The notes below the pieces were generated by a model, which saw nothing but the letters and a program-made list of their open reading frames with translations, made no database searches and was not told the origin of the DNA. 64,000 nucleotides of DNA from Anaerohabitans sp964387285 (GTDB taxonomy: Bacteria; Zhuqueibacterota; Zhuqueibacteria; Residuimicrobiales; Residuimicrobiaceae). Location: assembly GCA_964387285.1 (NCBI GenBank), contig CAYLWO010000025.1, positions 1 through 64,000 on the forward strand, read 5' to 3'. A program made the translations under genes and the position numbers. Of this stretch, positions 15,826 through 24,915 are shown piece by piece (position 1 is the first letter of the stretch; the number at the start of each line of letters is the position of its first letter).

Positions 15826-18306
15826 CTATTTCTGTACCACCAGTTTTTTCATCACCGTTTGTCCATTCAAGCGCAATCGGCACAGATAAACCCCACTGGC
15901 CAACGCGCCGGTCTGCCAAACCTGTTCATGAAGCCCTGCTGTCTGCCACCCGTTTCTGATGTCAGCTATACTTTGTCCGCGGATGTTTAACAGTTCGATG
16001 GCTACCGGGCCGGGCTGGTCAAGGGCATAAGAGATGGTCACCGCACTGTTGCTGGGATTGGGATAAAGTCGGAGCGGCAACGGATGATCCGCCGCACCCT
16101 GCAAAACACGTGTGGGTTTGCGCAGAATTTGCAGAGAATGTTTGCCGGAGTCCACATAAACCCGAACCCAGTGTTCACCGGCGTCAAGCGCCGGAAAGAT
16201 CGTTCCATCGATGCAAAGATAAGCGATGTTGGCCTCATAAAAAGTGACCTGGGTTCCCGGCGAAAGCAGCCAGCCCCGATCCCCGCTCACGTGAATCGTG
16301 ATATTCTTGTCAGCAGCCACCCCTCTTCGCTCATAACCACGCTGCTCAAACACGGTCCCACTGCAGAGAAAATAGGATTCAATTTGTTTATCAGCTTCAC
16401 GCCAGATGGCCGTGCGACCGCTGAGTGAAACCGAGCCGTAGGCCACGGTGCGGTTTACTGCCGGGAGAAAGATATAATCAATGCGACCTTGTCCATGATC
16501 CACTTTTGCGCCGCCGGCATCAACTGGTTGCAAGCGCGTCATAGTTGCAGGAGTGTGCCGGTAATCGGCAGGAAAAAATATCGTACCGAGATTCGCCTGT
16601 CCTTCATGAAGCGAATAAGTTGCATGCAGATATTTGCCAAGAAATCGGCTGCAAGACTCATAGGAGGCCAAATAACCGCTGCGAATTTCACTGCTGTCCG
16701 GTCTGACGATAGGCAAAAGATCGACGCCGACATTGATGCCCCCGTAATCGCAGCCTTGCACAGGCCAGCGATAGACGTCCAGCAAGCGTTGTGGATCCGC
16801 CGCAGAGTTGGGATGCCAGATTAGATTCACTTTGGTCGGGACACTCCATGAAAAGAAGGGCTGCACCTCATCGGTGACCATAAAATAACCGTGCGTCTTG
16901 CCTGGAACCGGGCGCAGGAAAAACAGGTTGCGAAAATGCTGCGCCACGGTCAGTGTATTGCCGGATTTGCCTCTGGCATATTGCCAATCGCCCTCCAACA
17001 GCGACTCGGTGATGCCGCCGCCATGCTTGGTCATATGGTTGCGGCTATCCAACAGGAGTGTGTTGGACGACTCGGCGGTTTTGTTGATCCAGGTCCAGGT
17101 CAACGGATCCGGTTGGCCGCTGCCGTCATACCCGGAATTGCGCAAAAGATGGGCATTATAGCCGGCGATATGAACGGCATTGACGTCAAAATGATTATGG
17201 CTGTTGCCGCTGGTGTGGATGTTCCATAAAGCGCCGGCCAACGCGTTACTGGAATCAGAATCCTGCAACAGCCAGGCGCCGCCATTGGCAAAAATCCGGC
17301 TGTTTGGCCTTGACGCTGCCTGCGGGACGGAATCACAAAGCAGGAAATGCAGCAGCCGGCCCTTGATCGCCTGATCTGATAGAGCGCCCAATCGCCACCG
17401 GGCGTATTCACCGGCCAACGTCGAAAAACGAGGTGCCCGCAGCGCAGAAACCGCCCAGTGGTCCAGATCCTTGGTTGGCGGCGTATCGCCGAATGTGTAA
17501 CTGCGGTTGAACGGCGTGACCAGGTAGCCGAAAATCCATTCGTACAAATTCCGCAGTTTGGCATTGCTGTAAAATTCAGCATAGCCCTGATATTCGCAGA
17601 TGTCCATAAACATTTTTTTCTGCAGACGATCGTCCATGAACAACCGGCTGTACGCATAGCCCGGGCCTGTGCCATAGACGCCGTTATCGGAGGTAAGACT
17701 CAAAACATAATCTCTATACAAATTTTTATAGGATACGAACAGAGCTGTTTTGCCATTATGGTACAGCTCTCTCATGCCTTTTATGCTGTATTCGCTCTCC
17801 ATCCAGGAATGCACGTGCTGTCCGGCGATCAAGTCACAGTCCTCTTCCATGGCCTGCCGCTTTTCAATCGCAAGAGCGTTATACAAAATATCCAAAAGCA
17901 AATAAGTCATAAAAACGGCGTGTGCCGGAGTTACATTATATTCGTGCCCGGTTTTTGTTCCCTTTTCAATACGGATGTCGCGCATGGCCGGCAGCAATTG
18001 TGTTTCGGCTTTATGCAGGCAGGTCGAGCGGGAATCCGGATCCAAAATATAGGCCAGAGCGCAGGCGCCGGCGATCTCATGAACGCGCATGCATCTGGCG
18101 ATAAAGGAATCGCCGGCTCTATAATTCAGAGTTCCGGCATCTACGATGGCCTTGCGTTTCATTTCCGACCATGGCCAGTTTTGGGCACGGGCCTGCAACA
18201 AACCATAATCCGACTCGCGCACGATCATATGCGGATGGGTCACAGCCTCCAGAGATGAGAAAACCAGTATTTGGACAAGAAATACTTTACAGAGCGATCG
18301 AGCCAT
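15826..18306 (-). CDS. Heparinase II/III-like polysaccharide lyase, T9SS cargo
   Basis: 826 residues from the ATG at 18306, which opens a signal-like segment (MARSLCKVFLVQILVFSSLEA); an earlier ATG at 18435 would bury it. The first half is an alpha-helical (alpha/alpha toroid-type) region with NVTPAHAVFMTYLLLDIL and DNGVYGTGPGYAYSRLFM. The middle has a heparinase-like signature, NGGAWLLQDS followed by NIHTSGNSHNHFDVNAVHIAGYNAHLLRNSGYDG, with the His/Asn cluster expected in the active site. A beta-sandwich follows. The last about 80 residues (LYPNPSNSAVTISYALDQ to VMKKLVVQK) are a type-A T9SS sorting domain. Probably a secreted lyase for acidic polysaccharide; the substrate cannot be read. Confidence 0.8.
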   Translation of the reverse strand: MARSLCKVFLVQILVFSSLEAVTHPHMIVRESDYGLLQARAQNWPWSEMKRKAIVDAGTLNYRAGDSFIARCMRVHEIAGACALAYILDPDSRSTCLHKAETQLLPAMRDIRIEKGTKTGHEYNVTPAHAVFMTYLLLDILYNALAIEKRQAMEEDCDLIAGQHVHSWMESEYSIKGMRELYHNGKTALFVSYKNLYRDYVLSLTSDNGVYGTGPGYAYSRLFMDDRLQKKMFMDICEYQGYAEFYSNAKLRNLYEWIFGYLVTPFNRSYTFGDTPPTKDLDHWAVSALRAPRFSTLAGEYARWRLGALSDQAIKGRLLHFLLCDSVPQAASRPNSRIFANGGAWLLQDSDSSNALAGALWNIHTSGNSHNHFDVNAVHIAGYNAHLLRNSGYDGSGQPDPLTWTWINKTAESSNTLLLDSRNHMTKHGGGITESLLEGDWQYARGKSGNTLTVAQHFRNLFFLRPVPGKTHGYFMVTDEVQPFFSWSVPTKVNLIWHPNSAADPQRLLDVYRWPVQGCDYGGINVGVDLLPIVRPDSSEIRSGYLASYESCSRFLGKYLHATYSLHEGQANLGTIFFPADYRHTPATMTRLQPVDAGGAKVDHGQGRIDYIFLPAVNRTVAYGSVSLSGRTAIWREADKQIESYFLCSGTVFEQRGYERRGVAADKNITIHVSGDRGWLLSPGTQVTFYEANIAYLCIDGTIFPALDAGEHWVRVYVDSGKHSLQILRKPTRVLQGAADHPLPLRLYPNPSNSAVTISYALDQPGPVAIELLNIRGQSIADIRNGWQTAGLHEQVWQTGALASGVYLCRLRLNGQTVMKKLVVQK

Positions 18307-18445
18307 AGAACCTAACTCTATTCTATCAGGATGGTAAAGCGTTAGGATTGATGTTGGCAAAACAATTGCAACAGTAATATAAGCGCCACTTTTTCCAGGA
18401 ACAAATGATTTATTGCATACGGAAACATAACCCATTTAAATGAGC

Positions 18446-18497
18446 AGGAGGCGGCTGCTACCGCCGATAGTCGCCGCTGGGAAGCGGCTACAATATA
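18446..18497. repeat. Dispersed GC-rich repeat, family 2, copy A
   Basis: AGGAGGCGGCTGCTACCGCC followed by GATAGTCGCCGCTGGGAAGCGGCTACAATATA in interrupted palindromic form (GGCGGCTG...; GCCGCTGGGAAGCGGC). The same unit recurs at 27384-27439 with a few changes. It lies between the divergent heparinase-like and lipoprotein genes. Confidence 0.75.
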
Positions 18498-18637
18498 CAC
18501 ACAAAAACGCGGGGCGTTCGGTCACATGGCCTGCTTTATAAATTAACCAAGGCCAAATCGCAAACAAAAAAACTTAAACTTTTTGCACACTCGCGCGTTT
18601 AATATATGAACTGGATCTCAAAAAAGCGGTAGGCGTT

Positions 18638-19534
18638 ATGAAAGTAAAGTTACGTGTATGGGTCGTTTCTTTATTGGTCGTTTTATTCGCCGGTTGCGGC
18701 AAGGAAGAAATCACCAGCCCCATGGCTCCCAATGTCATGGTCATCGACGGCGCCAATGACGACTGGCAGGGTGCGCTGCAATATTATGAAAAACAAAAAG
18801 CAGCTCTCGGATCGTTTCACGACAATGACTATTTCTACCTGTGCCTGCTTACGACTGATCGCAACTTGCAGATGCGGATTATGCACACAGGTTTGACCGT
18901 CTGGCTGCAACCCAGGCAGGGTAAAAAGGAAAAACTGGGTATACACTATCCCGTCAGCAATACGAAAAAGGGTCGACCGGAGATAAACCGTAACGTCGGT
19001 CGCGATCCAGGCTTGGATTTGGACAGTGGTATGTCACCCGGCTTTATGATGATGTGGGCCAGCGACCTTGAACTGCTGAATAAGGACAAGAAAATCCTGC
19101 GACGGGAGCCGGCGGTCAATTTTAAAGACATCAAAGCAGCCCTTCGTAATCAGGAAGGAACCCTGGTCTATGAACTGGCGGTACCCTTGCAGCAGAATGA
19201 AAAGCACCCGTACGCCATCGGCGCCAAACCGGACCAAGAGATCGAGCTGTCTTTAGAAATCGCCACGCCAAACATGGGCAGTGGTGACCGGCCAACAGGT
19301 CATGAAGGCGGCATGGATGGCGGTGGACCGGGCGGGCCAGACGGCGGCATGGGCCAGGGACCTGATGCCGGCATGAGCGGTGGTTCGGAAGGCGGAATGG
19401 CAGGCGGACGTCGCGGCGGCATGGGGGGCGGCAGACCGGGCGGCCATGGCAGACCTCGCGGCGGCATGGGGGGCGGTCCCATGGAGAGCACACAAAAGCT
19501 AAAGCTGGAGATGGTGGTGCGTTTGCTGCCCTGA
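18638..19534 (+). CDS. Lipoprotein with Gly/Met-rich C-terminal repeats
   Basis: 298 residues. The lipobox LFAGC puts the lipidated Cys at residue 20. Residues about 30-235 look like one beta-sandwich, starting VMVIDGANDDWQGALQYYEKQKAALGSFHDNDYFYLCLLT, a pattern seen in CBM9-like or 'sugar-binding' periplasmic domains. Residues about 236-285 are low complexity, built on GGM, GGMGGG and GGPGG with scattered Arg, and end before a charged tail (KLKLEMVVRLLP). The Met-rich glycine loop could be a flexible spacer or metal (copper) ligand. It precedes the peroxide-defence cluster but has its own terminator. Function unknown. Confidence 0.7.
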   Translation: MKVKLRVWVVSLLVVLFAGCGKEEITSPMAPNVMVIDGANDDWQGALQYYEKQKAALGSFHDNDYFYLCLLTTDRNLQMRIMHTGLTVWLQPRQGKKEKLGIHYPVSNTKKGRPEINRNVGRDPGLDLDSGMSPGFMMMWASDLELLNKDKKILRREPAVNFKDIKAALRNQEGTLVYELAVPLQQNEKHPYAIGAKPDQEIELSLEIATPNMGSGDRPTGHEGGMDGGGPGGPDGGMGQGPDAGMSGGSEGGMAGGRRGGMGGGRPGGHGRPRGGMGGGPMESTQKLKLEMVVRLLP

Positions 19535-19594
19535 AAGGAAAGCGTTTAATAAATACCGGCCAATAGCATTGCCGCTGGTAAAATTTGTTCATGG

Positions 19595-19629
19595 ACCGCA
19601 TTCCCAAAGCCTGAGGATGCGGTTTTTAT
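19595..19629 (+). terminator. Probable terminator after the lipoprotein gene
   Basis: Stem ACCGCAT / ATGCGGT with a mismatched inner extension, followed by TTTTT. It separates the lipoprotein gene from the perR-like gene. Confidence 0.7.
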
Positions 19630-19697
19630 TTAACGGACAGCGGGGTACAGACAGCTGCGTAAACTGCGCCGGGCATTCAAAAAAATGTTATATCACC

Positions 19698-19735
19698 TTG
19701 ACAATGGCGCCGCCCGGTTGTATATTATCAATAAT
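19698..19735 (+). promoter_or_regulatory. Promoter of the PerR-like gene with overlapping possible operator
   Basis: TTGACA (19698-19703), a 17-bp spacer and TATATT (19721-19726) form a near-consensus sigma-70 type promoter. Transcription would begin about 19733, at the ATG (19734). The palindrome ATTAT-CA-ATAAT (19724-19735) overlaps the -10 box and the start codon and resembles half of a PerR/Fur box, suggesting autorepression. Confidence 0.6.
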
Positions 19736-20150
19736 GATTCCTACTAAGATAGTACATAAGACTGCCGCGTACAGATACAGCAGACAACGGGAGCAGCTGT
19801 TCGTTTTGCTGCGCGAAACCAAGTCGCACCCCACTGCGGATTGGCTTTTTCAACAGCTTAAAAAAGAGTTCCCCAGGCTTTCTCTGGGCACTGTGTATCG
19901 CAATCTCACGGTGCTTATCAAGCAGGGGCTGGTGAAAAAAATTCACTACGGCAGCACCTTTGACCGCTTTGAGGCCAATTTGCAGCCGCACAGTCATTTA
20001 ATCTGTGAAAAATGCGGTAAAATTGCGGACATCGATTTGCCGCGAACACGGAATTTAACCCGTCTGGCCGCTGCCAAGACCGATTTCGCCGCATCGTGGT
20101 GTAAAATCGATTTTTTCGGATTGTGCGGCCGGTGCAGAAAAACGAAGTAA
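19734..20150 (+). CDS. perR: Fur-family peroxide regulator, PerR-like
   Basis: 138 residues with the Fur-family layout: a winged helix (RYSRQREQLFVLLRETKSHPTADWLFQQL, then PRLSLGTVYRNLTVLIKQGLV) and a dimerisation domain with two Cys pairs for structural zinc (HLICEKCGKI and LCGRC near the end). HSHLICEKCG is the usual regulatory metal region. No ribosome site precedes the ATG and the promoter places the transcript start on it, so the mRNA is probably leaderless. Position directly before a catalase gene argues for PerR rather than Fur or Zur; PerR senses peroxide by oxidation of metal-bound His. Confidence 0.85.
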   Translation: MIPTKIVHKTAAYRYSRQREQLFVLLRETKSHPTADWLFQQLKKEFPRLSLGTVYRNLTVLIKQGLVKKIHYGSTFDRFEANLQPHSHLICEKCGKIADIDLPRTRNLTRLAAAKTDFAASWCKIDFFGLCGRCRKTK

Positions 20151-20165
20151 TTTTTTTGTCATTAA

Positions 20166-20185
20166 CTAATAATTATTCCGATTAG
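20166..20185. promoter_or_regulatory. Possible PerR operator upstream of catalase
   Basis: CTAATAATTATTCCGATTAG holds the 10-bp palindrome AATAATTATT (20168-20177), and the outer CTAAT/ATTAG bases also pair. It resembles the AT-rich PerR box and shares ATAAT with the element at the perR start. The gap of 76 bp between perR and katA holds nothing else. Confidence 0.35.
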
Positions 20186-20226
20186 CAATTATGCCCTTCA
20201 CCCAAACCCTGATGGAGGATTCAACC

Positions 20227-21687
20227 ATGGCTGATGAAAAGAAAAAACTCACCACCAACGCAGGCGCCCCGGTGCCGGACAATCAAAATGTGCTGACCGC
20301 CGGACCACGCGGCCCCATGCTGCTGCAGGATGTCTGGTTTTTGGAAAAGCTGGCTCATTTCGACCGCGAGGTTATACCGGAACGGCGCATGCACGCCAAA
20401 GGCTCCGGCGCCTACGGCGTGTTTACCGTTACCCATGACATCACGCGTTACACCAAGGCCAAAATCTTTTCCCAGATCGGCAAAAAGACCGAGCTGTTTG
20501 TCCGCTTTTCCACGGTGGCGGGCGAACGCGGCGCAGCGGACGCGGAACGCGACATCCGCGGCTTTGCCGTTAAATTCTACACCGAAGAGGGCAACTGGGA
20601 TCTGGTGGGCAACAATACGCCGGTCTTCTTTTTACGCGATCCATTGAAATTCCCGGATCTGAATCACGCCGTTAAACGGGATCCACGCACCAACCTGCGC
20701 AGTGCGCGCAACAACTGGGACTTTTGGACATCCCTGCCCGAAGCCTTGCATCAGGTCACCATTACCATGAGCGACCGCGGCATACCGGCCAGCTATCGTC
20801 ATATGCACGGTTTCGGCAGCCATACGTTCAGCTTGCTCAACGATAAAAACGAGCGGCGCTGGGTTAAATTTCATCTGGTCTGCCAGCAGGGAATCAAGAA
20901 TCTGACCGATGAAGAGGCGGAAAAGATGGTTGGCAAATGCCGTGAAAGTCATCAGAGAGACTTGTATGAGGCTATTGAGAAAAAAGATTTTCCCAGATGG
21001 AAAATGTTCATTCAGGTTATGGAAGAAAAGGACGCGGCCCAATGTCCCTATAATCCGTTTGATCTGACCAAGGTGTGGTATCACAAAGATTATCCGCTGA
21101 TCGAAGTGGGCGTGCTTGAATTGAATCGCAATCCGGAAAACTATTTTGCCGAAGTGGAACAATCGGCCTTTAATCCGGCCAACGTGGCGCCTGGCATCGG
21201 TTTTTCGCCGGACAAAATGCTGCAGGGCCGTCTGTTCTCCTATGGCGATGCGCAGCGTTACCGGCTGGGCGTCAATCATCATCTGATCCCGGTGAATGCG
21301 GCCCGTTGTCCGGTGCACAGCTATCACCGCGACGGCGCCATGCGGGTGGACGGCAATCATGGCAGCACCCTCGGCTATGAACCCAACAGCTATGGGGAAT
21401 GGCAACAGCAACCGCAATTTGCCGAGCCGGCTCTGGAAATATCAAGCCCGGCGGATCACTGGAACCACCGCATGGACGACGACTATTTCACGCAACCCGG
21501 CCTGCTCTTTCGTCTTATGACTCCGCAGCAGCAACAGGCCCTGTTCGGCAACACCGCCCGAGCCATGGGCGATGCACCCCGTGAGATTAAAATCCGGCAC
21601 ATCGGCAATTGCTATAAAGCGGATCCGGCCTATGGCGAAGGCGTGGCCAGGGCATTAGGCATACCGATGAGCGAAGTTGAAAAATAG
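20227..21687 (+). CDS. katA: Haem catalase, small-subunit type
   Basis: 486 residues from ATG 20227, which has GGAGG eight bases upstream; an in-frame ATG at 20191 has no ribosome site. Converts hydrogen peroxide to water and oxygen. Catalytic His is H56 (ERRMHAKGSGAYG) and the distal Asn N129 (DLVGNNTPVFF); the 73-residue spacing equals human H75/N148. The proximal haem Tyr lies in RLFSYGDAQRYRLG. The length fits clade 3 small-subunit catalases without a flavodoxin-like extension. No signal peptide, so cytoplasmic. Together with PerR and the peroxiredoxin it forms a peroxide-defence cluster. Confidence 0.96.
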   Translation: MADEKKKLTTNAGAPVPDNQNVLTAGPRGPMLLQDVWFLEKLAHFDREVIPERRMHAKGSGAYGVFTVTHDITRYTKAKIFSQIGKKTELFVRFSTVAGERGAADAERDIRGFAVKFYTEEGNWDLVGNNTPVFFLRDPLKFPDLNHAVKRDPRTNLRSARNNWDFWTSLPEALHQVTITMSDRGIPASYRHMHGFGSHTFSLLNDKNERRWVKFHLVCQQGIKNLTDEEAEKMVGKCRESHQRDLYEAIEKKDFPRWKMFIQVMEEKDAAQCPYNPFDLTKVWYHKDYPLIEVGVLELNRNPENYFAEVEQSAFNPANVAPGIGFSPDKMLQGRLFSYGDAQRYRLGVNHHLIPVNAARCPVHSYHRDGAMRVDGNHGSTLGYEPNSYGEWQQQPQFAEPALEISSPADHWNHRMDDDYFTQPGLLFRLMTPQQQQALFGNTARAMGDAPREIKIRHIGNCYKADPAYGEGVARALGIPMSEVEK

Positions 21688-21714
21688 GAACTGAAGCGTA
21701 GAATTCACTTCGTA

Positions 21715-21743
21715 CCTTGCGAAGGTTTGCAACCTTCGCAAGG
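21715..21743. repeat. Family 1 palindromic repeat, copy C
   Basis: Perfect 13-bp arms CCTTGCGAAGGTT (21715-21727) and complement (21731-21743) with loop TGC, lying between katA and the peroxiredoxin gene, both on the + strand. Confidence 0.88.
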
Positions 21744-21815
21744 TTGAAGCTTGTCATGAATTGGAATAATTTCCGCTGCCTGTAGGTTACTAGTACAAAA
21801 TTAAAAGGAGATTGT

Positions 21816-22532
21816 ATGGAAACAAAAAACGAAGCACCTGTTGCAGTCATGCCGCGAATCGGCGACAAAGCGCCCGCTTTCAAGGCGGTTACCACCCAGG
21901 GCGAGATCAACTTTCCCGATCAGTATGCCGGTCACTGGGTGATTTTATTCAGTCATCCTGCGGATTTTACGCCCGTGTGCACGTCCGAATTCATGACCTT
22001 TGCCGCCCTGGAAAGTCAATTCGAAAAAGCGAATTGCAAGCTGGTGGGATTGTCTGTGGACGGTCTATACAGCCACATTGCCTGGCTGCGCACCATTAAG
22101 GAGAAAATCGAATACAAAGGCATGAAGAATGTGGAAGTCAAATTCCCATTGATCGAAGACATCACCATGGAGGTAGCGAAAAAATACGGCATGATCCAGC
22201 CTGGCGAGAGCAGCACCAAAGCGGTGCGCGCCGTTTTCGTTATCGATCCCAAAGGCGTCATTCGCACCATTATCTATTATCCTTTGAGCCTGGGCCGGAA
22301 TTTCGATGAACTGTATCGCGTGCTTGTGGCATTGCAAACCGCCGATGCTTTTAGCGTAGCAACACCGGCAGACTGGCGACCCGGCGATGACGTGATCGTG
22401 CCACCGGCCGGCTCTTGCGGCGTGGCCAAAGATCGCATGGAAGGCAAAGAGGATATGAAATGCTATGACTGGTTCTTCTGCACCAAAAAGCTAGATAAAG
22501 AAAAGGTGCTGACGACGATTCTTAAAAAATAA
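21816..22532 (+). CDS. Peroxiredoxin, Prx6 (1-Cys-like) subfamily
   Basis: 238 residues with AAAAGGAG before the ATG. The peroxidatic Cys is C55 in the motif HPADFTPVCTSEF. Cysteines at 201, 216 and 222 lie near the C-terminus; the pair 216/222 has the spacing of C207/C213 in the archaeal Aeropyrum enzyme, which uses them for resolution, so this may work as an atypical 2-Cys enzyme in spite of its 1-Cys architecture. GLSVDGLYSHIAWLRTI and KAVRAVFVIDPKGVIRTIIYYP are conserved family blocks. Reduces peroxides in the cytoplasm; likely a PerR-regulon neighbour, though no operator was seen here. Confidence 0.94.
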   Translation: METKNEAPVAVMPRIGDKAPAFKAVTTQGEINFPDQYAGHWVILFSHPADFTPVCTSEFMTFAALESQFEKANCKLVGLSVDGLYSHIAWLRTIKEKIEYKGMKNVEVKFPLIEDITMEVAKKYGMIQPGESSTKAVRAVFVIDPKGVIRTIIYYPLSLGRNFDELYRVLVALQTADAFSVATPADWRPGDDVIVPPAGSCGVAKDRMEGKEDMKCYDWFFCTKKLDKEKVLTTILKK

Positions 22533-22560
22533 TTGCTCTTCTTTAGAGTCCGCCATCAAA

Positions 22561-22642
22561 ACCACGAATTTCACCAATTTCGCTAATGTGATAGTTGCAA
22601 CCTTTTGAAAATCAACTGGTGAATATTCGTGGAATTCGTGGT
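22561..22642. repeat. Long imperfect inverted repeat, family 4
   Basis: ACCACGAATTTCACCAATTT at 22561-22580 is complemented by the right arm at 22618-22642 (GGTGAATATTCGTGGAATTC then GTGGT), with an insertion. The unit, built on CACGAAT and its complement, lies between the convergent peroxiredoxin and patatin genes. It looks like a miniature repeat rather than a terminator. Confidence 0.7.
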
Positions 22643-22701
22643 TGATGCATTTTAAACGCGGCTCTAATGCCAAAACTCTCCAGCGGATTTCTTGCGTCTT
22701 T

Positions 22702-24915
22702 TCAAAACCGACTGCCCAGAGTCACATACACACAGGTCTGTTTTCTTTTATTTTCAGCCAGGGCGTTATCGCCCCGACTGACAACGACCTCAATAGGTCC
22801 AACCGGCGATAACAACAGCATGCCAAGACCGGCGCCCAACAACGGTCGGTCCACCTCATAGCCATCACGAAATTGATATTGCACATTAAAGGCGGTGTTG
22901 ACCATTAATTTGAAAAAAATATCCTTGCGATGTTCATAGCGATAGTCGAGTCGGAGTATGGATAAGCGGGAGGCGAACAACTGGTCGTACTGCATGCCGA
23001 CATAGAAATGCGGCCGGCCTTGATTAAAGAATTTATAAATGGGCGTGTTCGTCGAGCTTTGTCCATGAAAAGCATAACCGCGCAGGGTATGACGACGACC
23101 GAACGACTTGAAGATATCCAGGGCGCCGCATGTTTGGTGATAGACGACGTCGGTTTTTAATTCTTTCAGACTGAAAACCTGGTTTAGAGAAAGATTAAAT
23201 CCTGCTCTCGGCACAAACACCTGATCGAGACGATCGATAGTGAGATGAGCTTCAATTCTGCGCAAGCGATCATGCCAGGAAGGGAAAATTTCCGGATCCG
23301 GCATGGCGACGTTGGGCGTTACGTTCATTTTTTCCTGTTGATATTCGACGGCAGCGTTCCAGGATTTGCCCACAACCCATCCGATGCCGAGCCCATAGCC
23401 CCAGGCGCGATCAGGGTACTCGGCGATCTTGCGGCCCTGATCATCGAATATATCCATGGGAATGTCTTTATAAAATAGATGGAAAAAGGGGTACACCGGC
23501 GTGTTGAGCGCGCGCGACGGATAGGAGGCGCGAAACGAGAACTGCGTCAGACCGGCAAACTGGATCTCATTTTCAATACGCATTCCCGGAACGAACAGGT
23601 TGGTGGCTTGCACGCTCAACGCCGCCACCAGCTTGTGATGATCGTCGTAGCGCAATCCCACCCGCAGTTTACGCAATGGCTTTTCTTTAATATGAAAGGT
23701 CAAATCCACATGGTCGCTGTCTACCGGCGTGATTTCATAATTGAAAAGTTCGAAATAGCCCAGGCCGTAAAGGTCCATAATGCGTCGGTTCAGTTGCGCG
23801 GTGTTTAATCTTTGCCCGGGCTGCAACCCCAACAGGCGATAGATGAAAAGGAAGGGCAACCGTTTGTTGTCGACAATCTGGATGCCGCGCACGACCGGTT
23901 TTAATCGGTCTTGCAGGCGATTGCTGCTGCTCTTCAGTTGGGCCATGTTCTCCAGTCGATACAGGCCGTATTTTCCCTTTAACGCCGCTATTGATTGCAG
24001 AGAACGGCGTGCAGCCGTATCGCCATTGGACAATATTTTTGCTATTTTATACGGATAAAAATCCGCAGCCGAATAACCGGAAATATCCGGATGAATGTAC
24101 AAATCCGCCAGCTCGACATTTTTCTTCCAACGCTCGGCGCCCACCAGCGAAACGGTTTGTTCCAACACCGTTAGAGCAGAGGTTAATTGATCGGCACGCA
24201 GCAATGGACTCTGCACATCGACGGCAATGACGATTTGCGCACCCATGGCCTTCACCACATCGGTAGGCAGATTATTGACCATACCTCCGTCCACCAGCAA
24301 GGAATCGCCCCATTCTACCGGACTGAACACCGTAGGGATGGACATGGTGGCGCGAATGGCTTTGGCCAGGGAACCACGGTGCAACACCACTTCGTTGCCG
24401 GTGATGAGATCAACCGCCACACAGCGGAAGGGAACAGGCAATTGCTCAAAGTGCTGAATCTGATCAAACGGAAACAAAAGTTCGGATAGCAGCAATGAGA
24501 CCTTTTGGCCAAAGACCAGACCGCTGGGTGGTACCGGTTTAAAGCCGTGCAAACCGAATTCGATCTGATACCGGCCGGTTTGCACTTTTTGAAAATAGGG
24601 CAAATCAGGGCGCGGCGGCGTGTCGGTAAAGATCTCCTCCCAATCGTCGCGTCGCGCCAATTTTTCCAGATCCGCTCCGCTGTATCCCAGCGCGTACAGA
24701 CCGCCGAGGATGCCGCCCATGCTGGTGCCGGCAATATAATCCACCGGGATTTGCAGCGAGTCCAACAACTTTAACGTGCCGATATGGGCAAATCCTTTGG
24801 CGCCGCCGCCGGACAACACCAATCCGACCCTGGGACGAGCCGGCAGGCTGAAGGTCTGCGATGCAGCCTGCAGAACAAACAGGAGTACACTAGTTAGAAA
24901 AAATCGGCATTTCAT
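22702..24915 (-). CDS. Patatin-like phospholipase fused to POTRA and Omp85-type barrel
   Basis: 737 residues from ATG 24915 with a signal peptide (MKCRFFLTSVLLFVLQAASQ). Residues about 28-230 are a patatin domain: oxyanion loop LSGGGAKGFAHIG, nucleophile S65 in GTSMGG, and the partner Asp in LLVDGGMVNNLP. A POTRA-like segment follows (VRGIQIVDNKRLPFLFIYRLLGLQPGQRLN), then a barrel of about 350 residues that ends LGSRF with a terminal Phe. The architecture is that of type Vd autotransporters such as PlpD, in which the lipase is carried across the outer membrane by its own barrel. Substrate is presumably phospholipid. Confidence 0.93.
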   Translation of the reverse strand: MKCRFFLTSVLLFVLQAASQTFSLPARPRVGLVLSGGGAKGFAHIGTLKLLDSLQIPVDYIAGTSMGGILGGLYALGYSGADLEKLARRDDWEEIFTDTPPRPDLPYFQKVQTGRYQIEFGLHGFKPVPPSGLVFGQKVSLLLSELLFPFDQIQHFEQLPVPFRCVAVDLITGNEVVLHRGSLAKAIRATMSIPTVFSPVEWGDSLLVDGGMVNNLPTDVVKAMGAQIVIAVDVQSPLLRADQLTSALTVLEQTVSLVGAERWKKNVELADLYIHPDISGYSAADFYPYKIAKILSNGDTAARRSLQSIAALKGKYGLYRLENMAQLKSSSNRLQDRLKPVVRGIQIVDNKRLPFLFIYRLLGLQPGQRLNTAQLNRRIMDLYGLGYFELFNYEITPVDSDHVDLTFHIKEKPLRKLRVGLRYDDHHKLVAALSVQATNLFVPGMRIENEIQFAGLTQFSFRASYPSRALNTPVYPFFHLFYKDIPMDIFDDQGRKIAEYPDRAWGYGLGIGWVVGKSWNAAVEYQQEKMNVTPNVAMPDPEIFPSWHDRLRRIEAHLTIDRLDQVFVPRAGFNLSLNQVFSLKELKTDVVYHQTCGALDIFKSFGRRHTLRGYAFHGQSSTNTPIYKFFNQGRPHFYVGMQYDQLFASRLSILRLDYRYEHRKDIFFKLMVNTAFNVQYQFRDGYEVDRPLLGAGLGMLLLSPVGPIEVVVSRGDNALAENKRKQTCVYVTLGSRF

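Noticed and set aside
15629..15919. Minus-strand frame ending in APIAQLDRAEVS
   Set aside because: Its end is a translated tRNA-Arg gene, a common false call.
19131..19607. Pro/Arg/His-rich minus-strand frame
   Set aside because: It is the complement of the Gly/Met repeats of the lipoprotein.
20191..20226. Twelve-codon N-terminal extension of catalase
   Set aside because: GGAGG lies inside it at the right distance from ATG 20227, and catalases do not have it.
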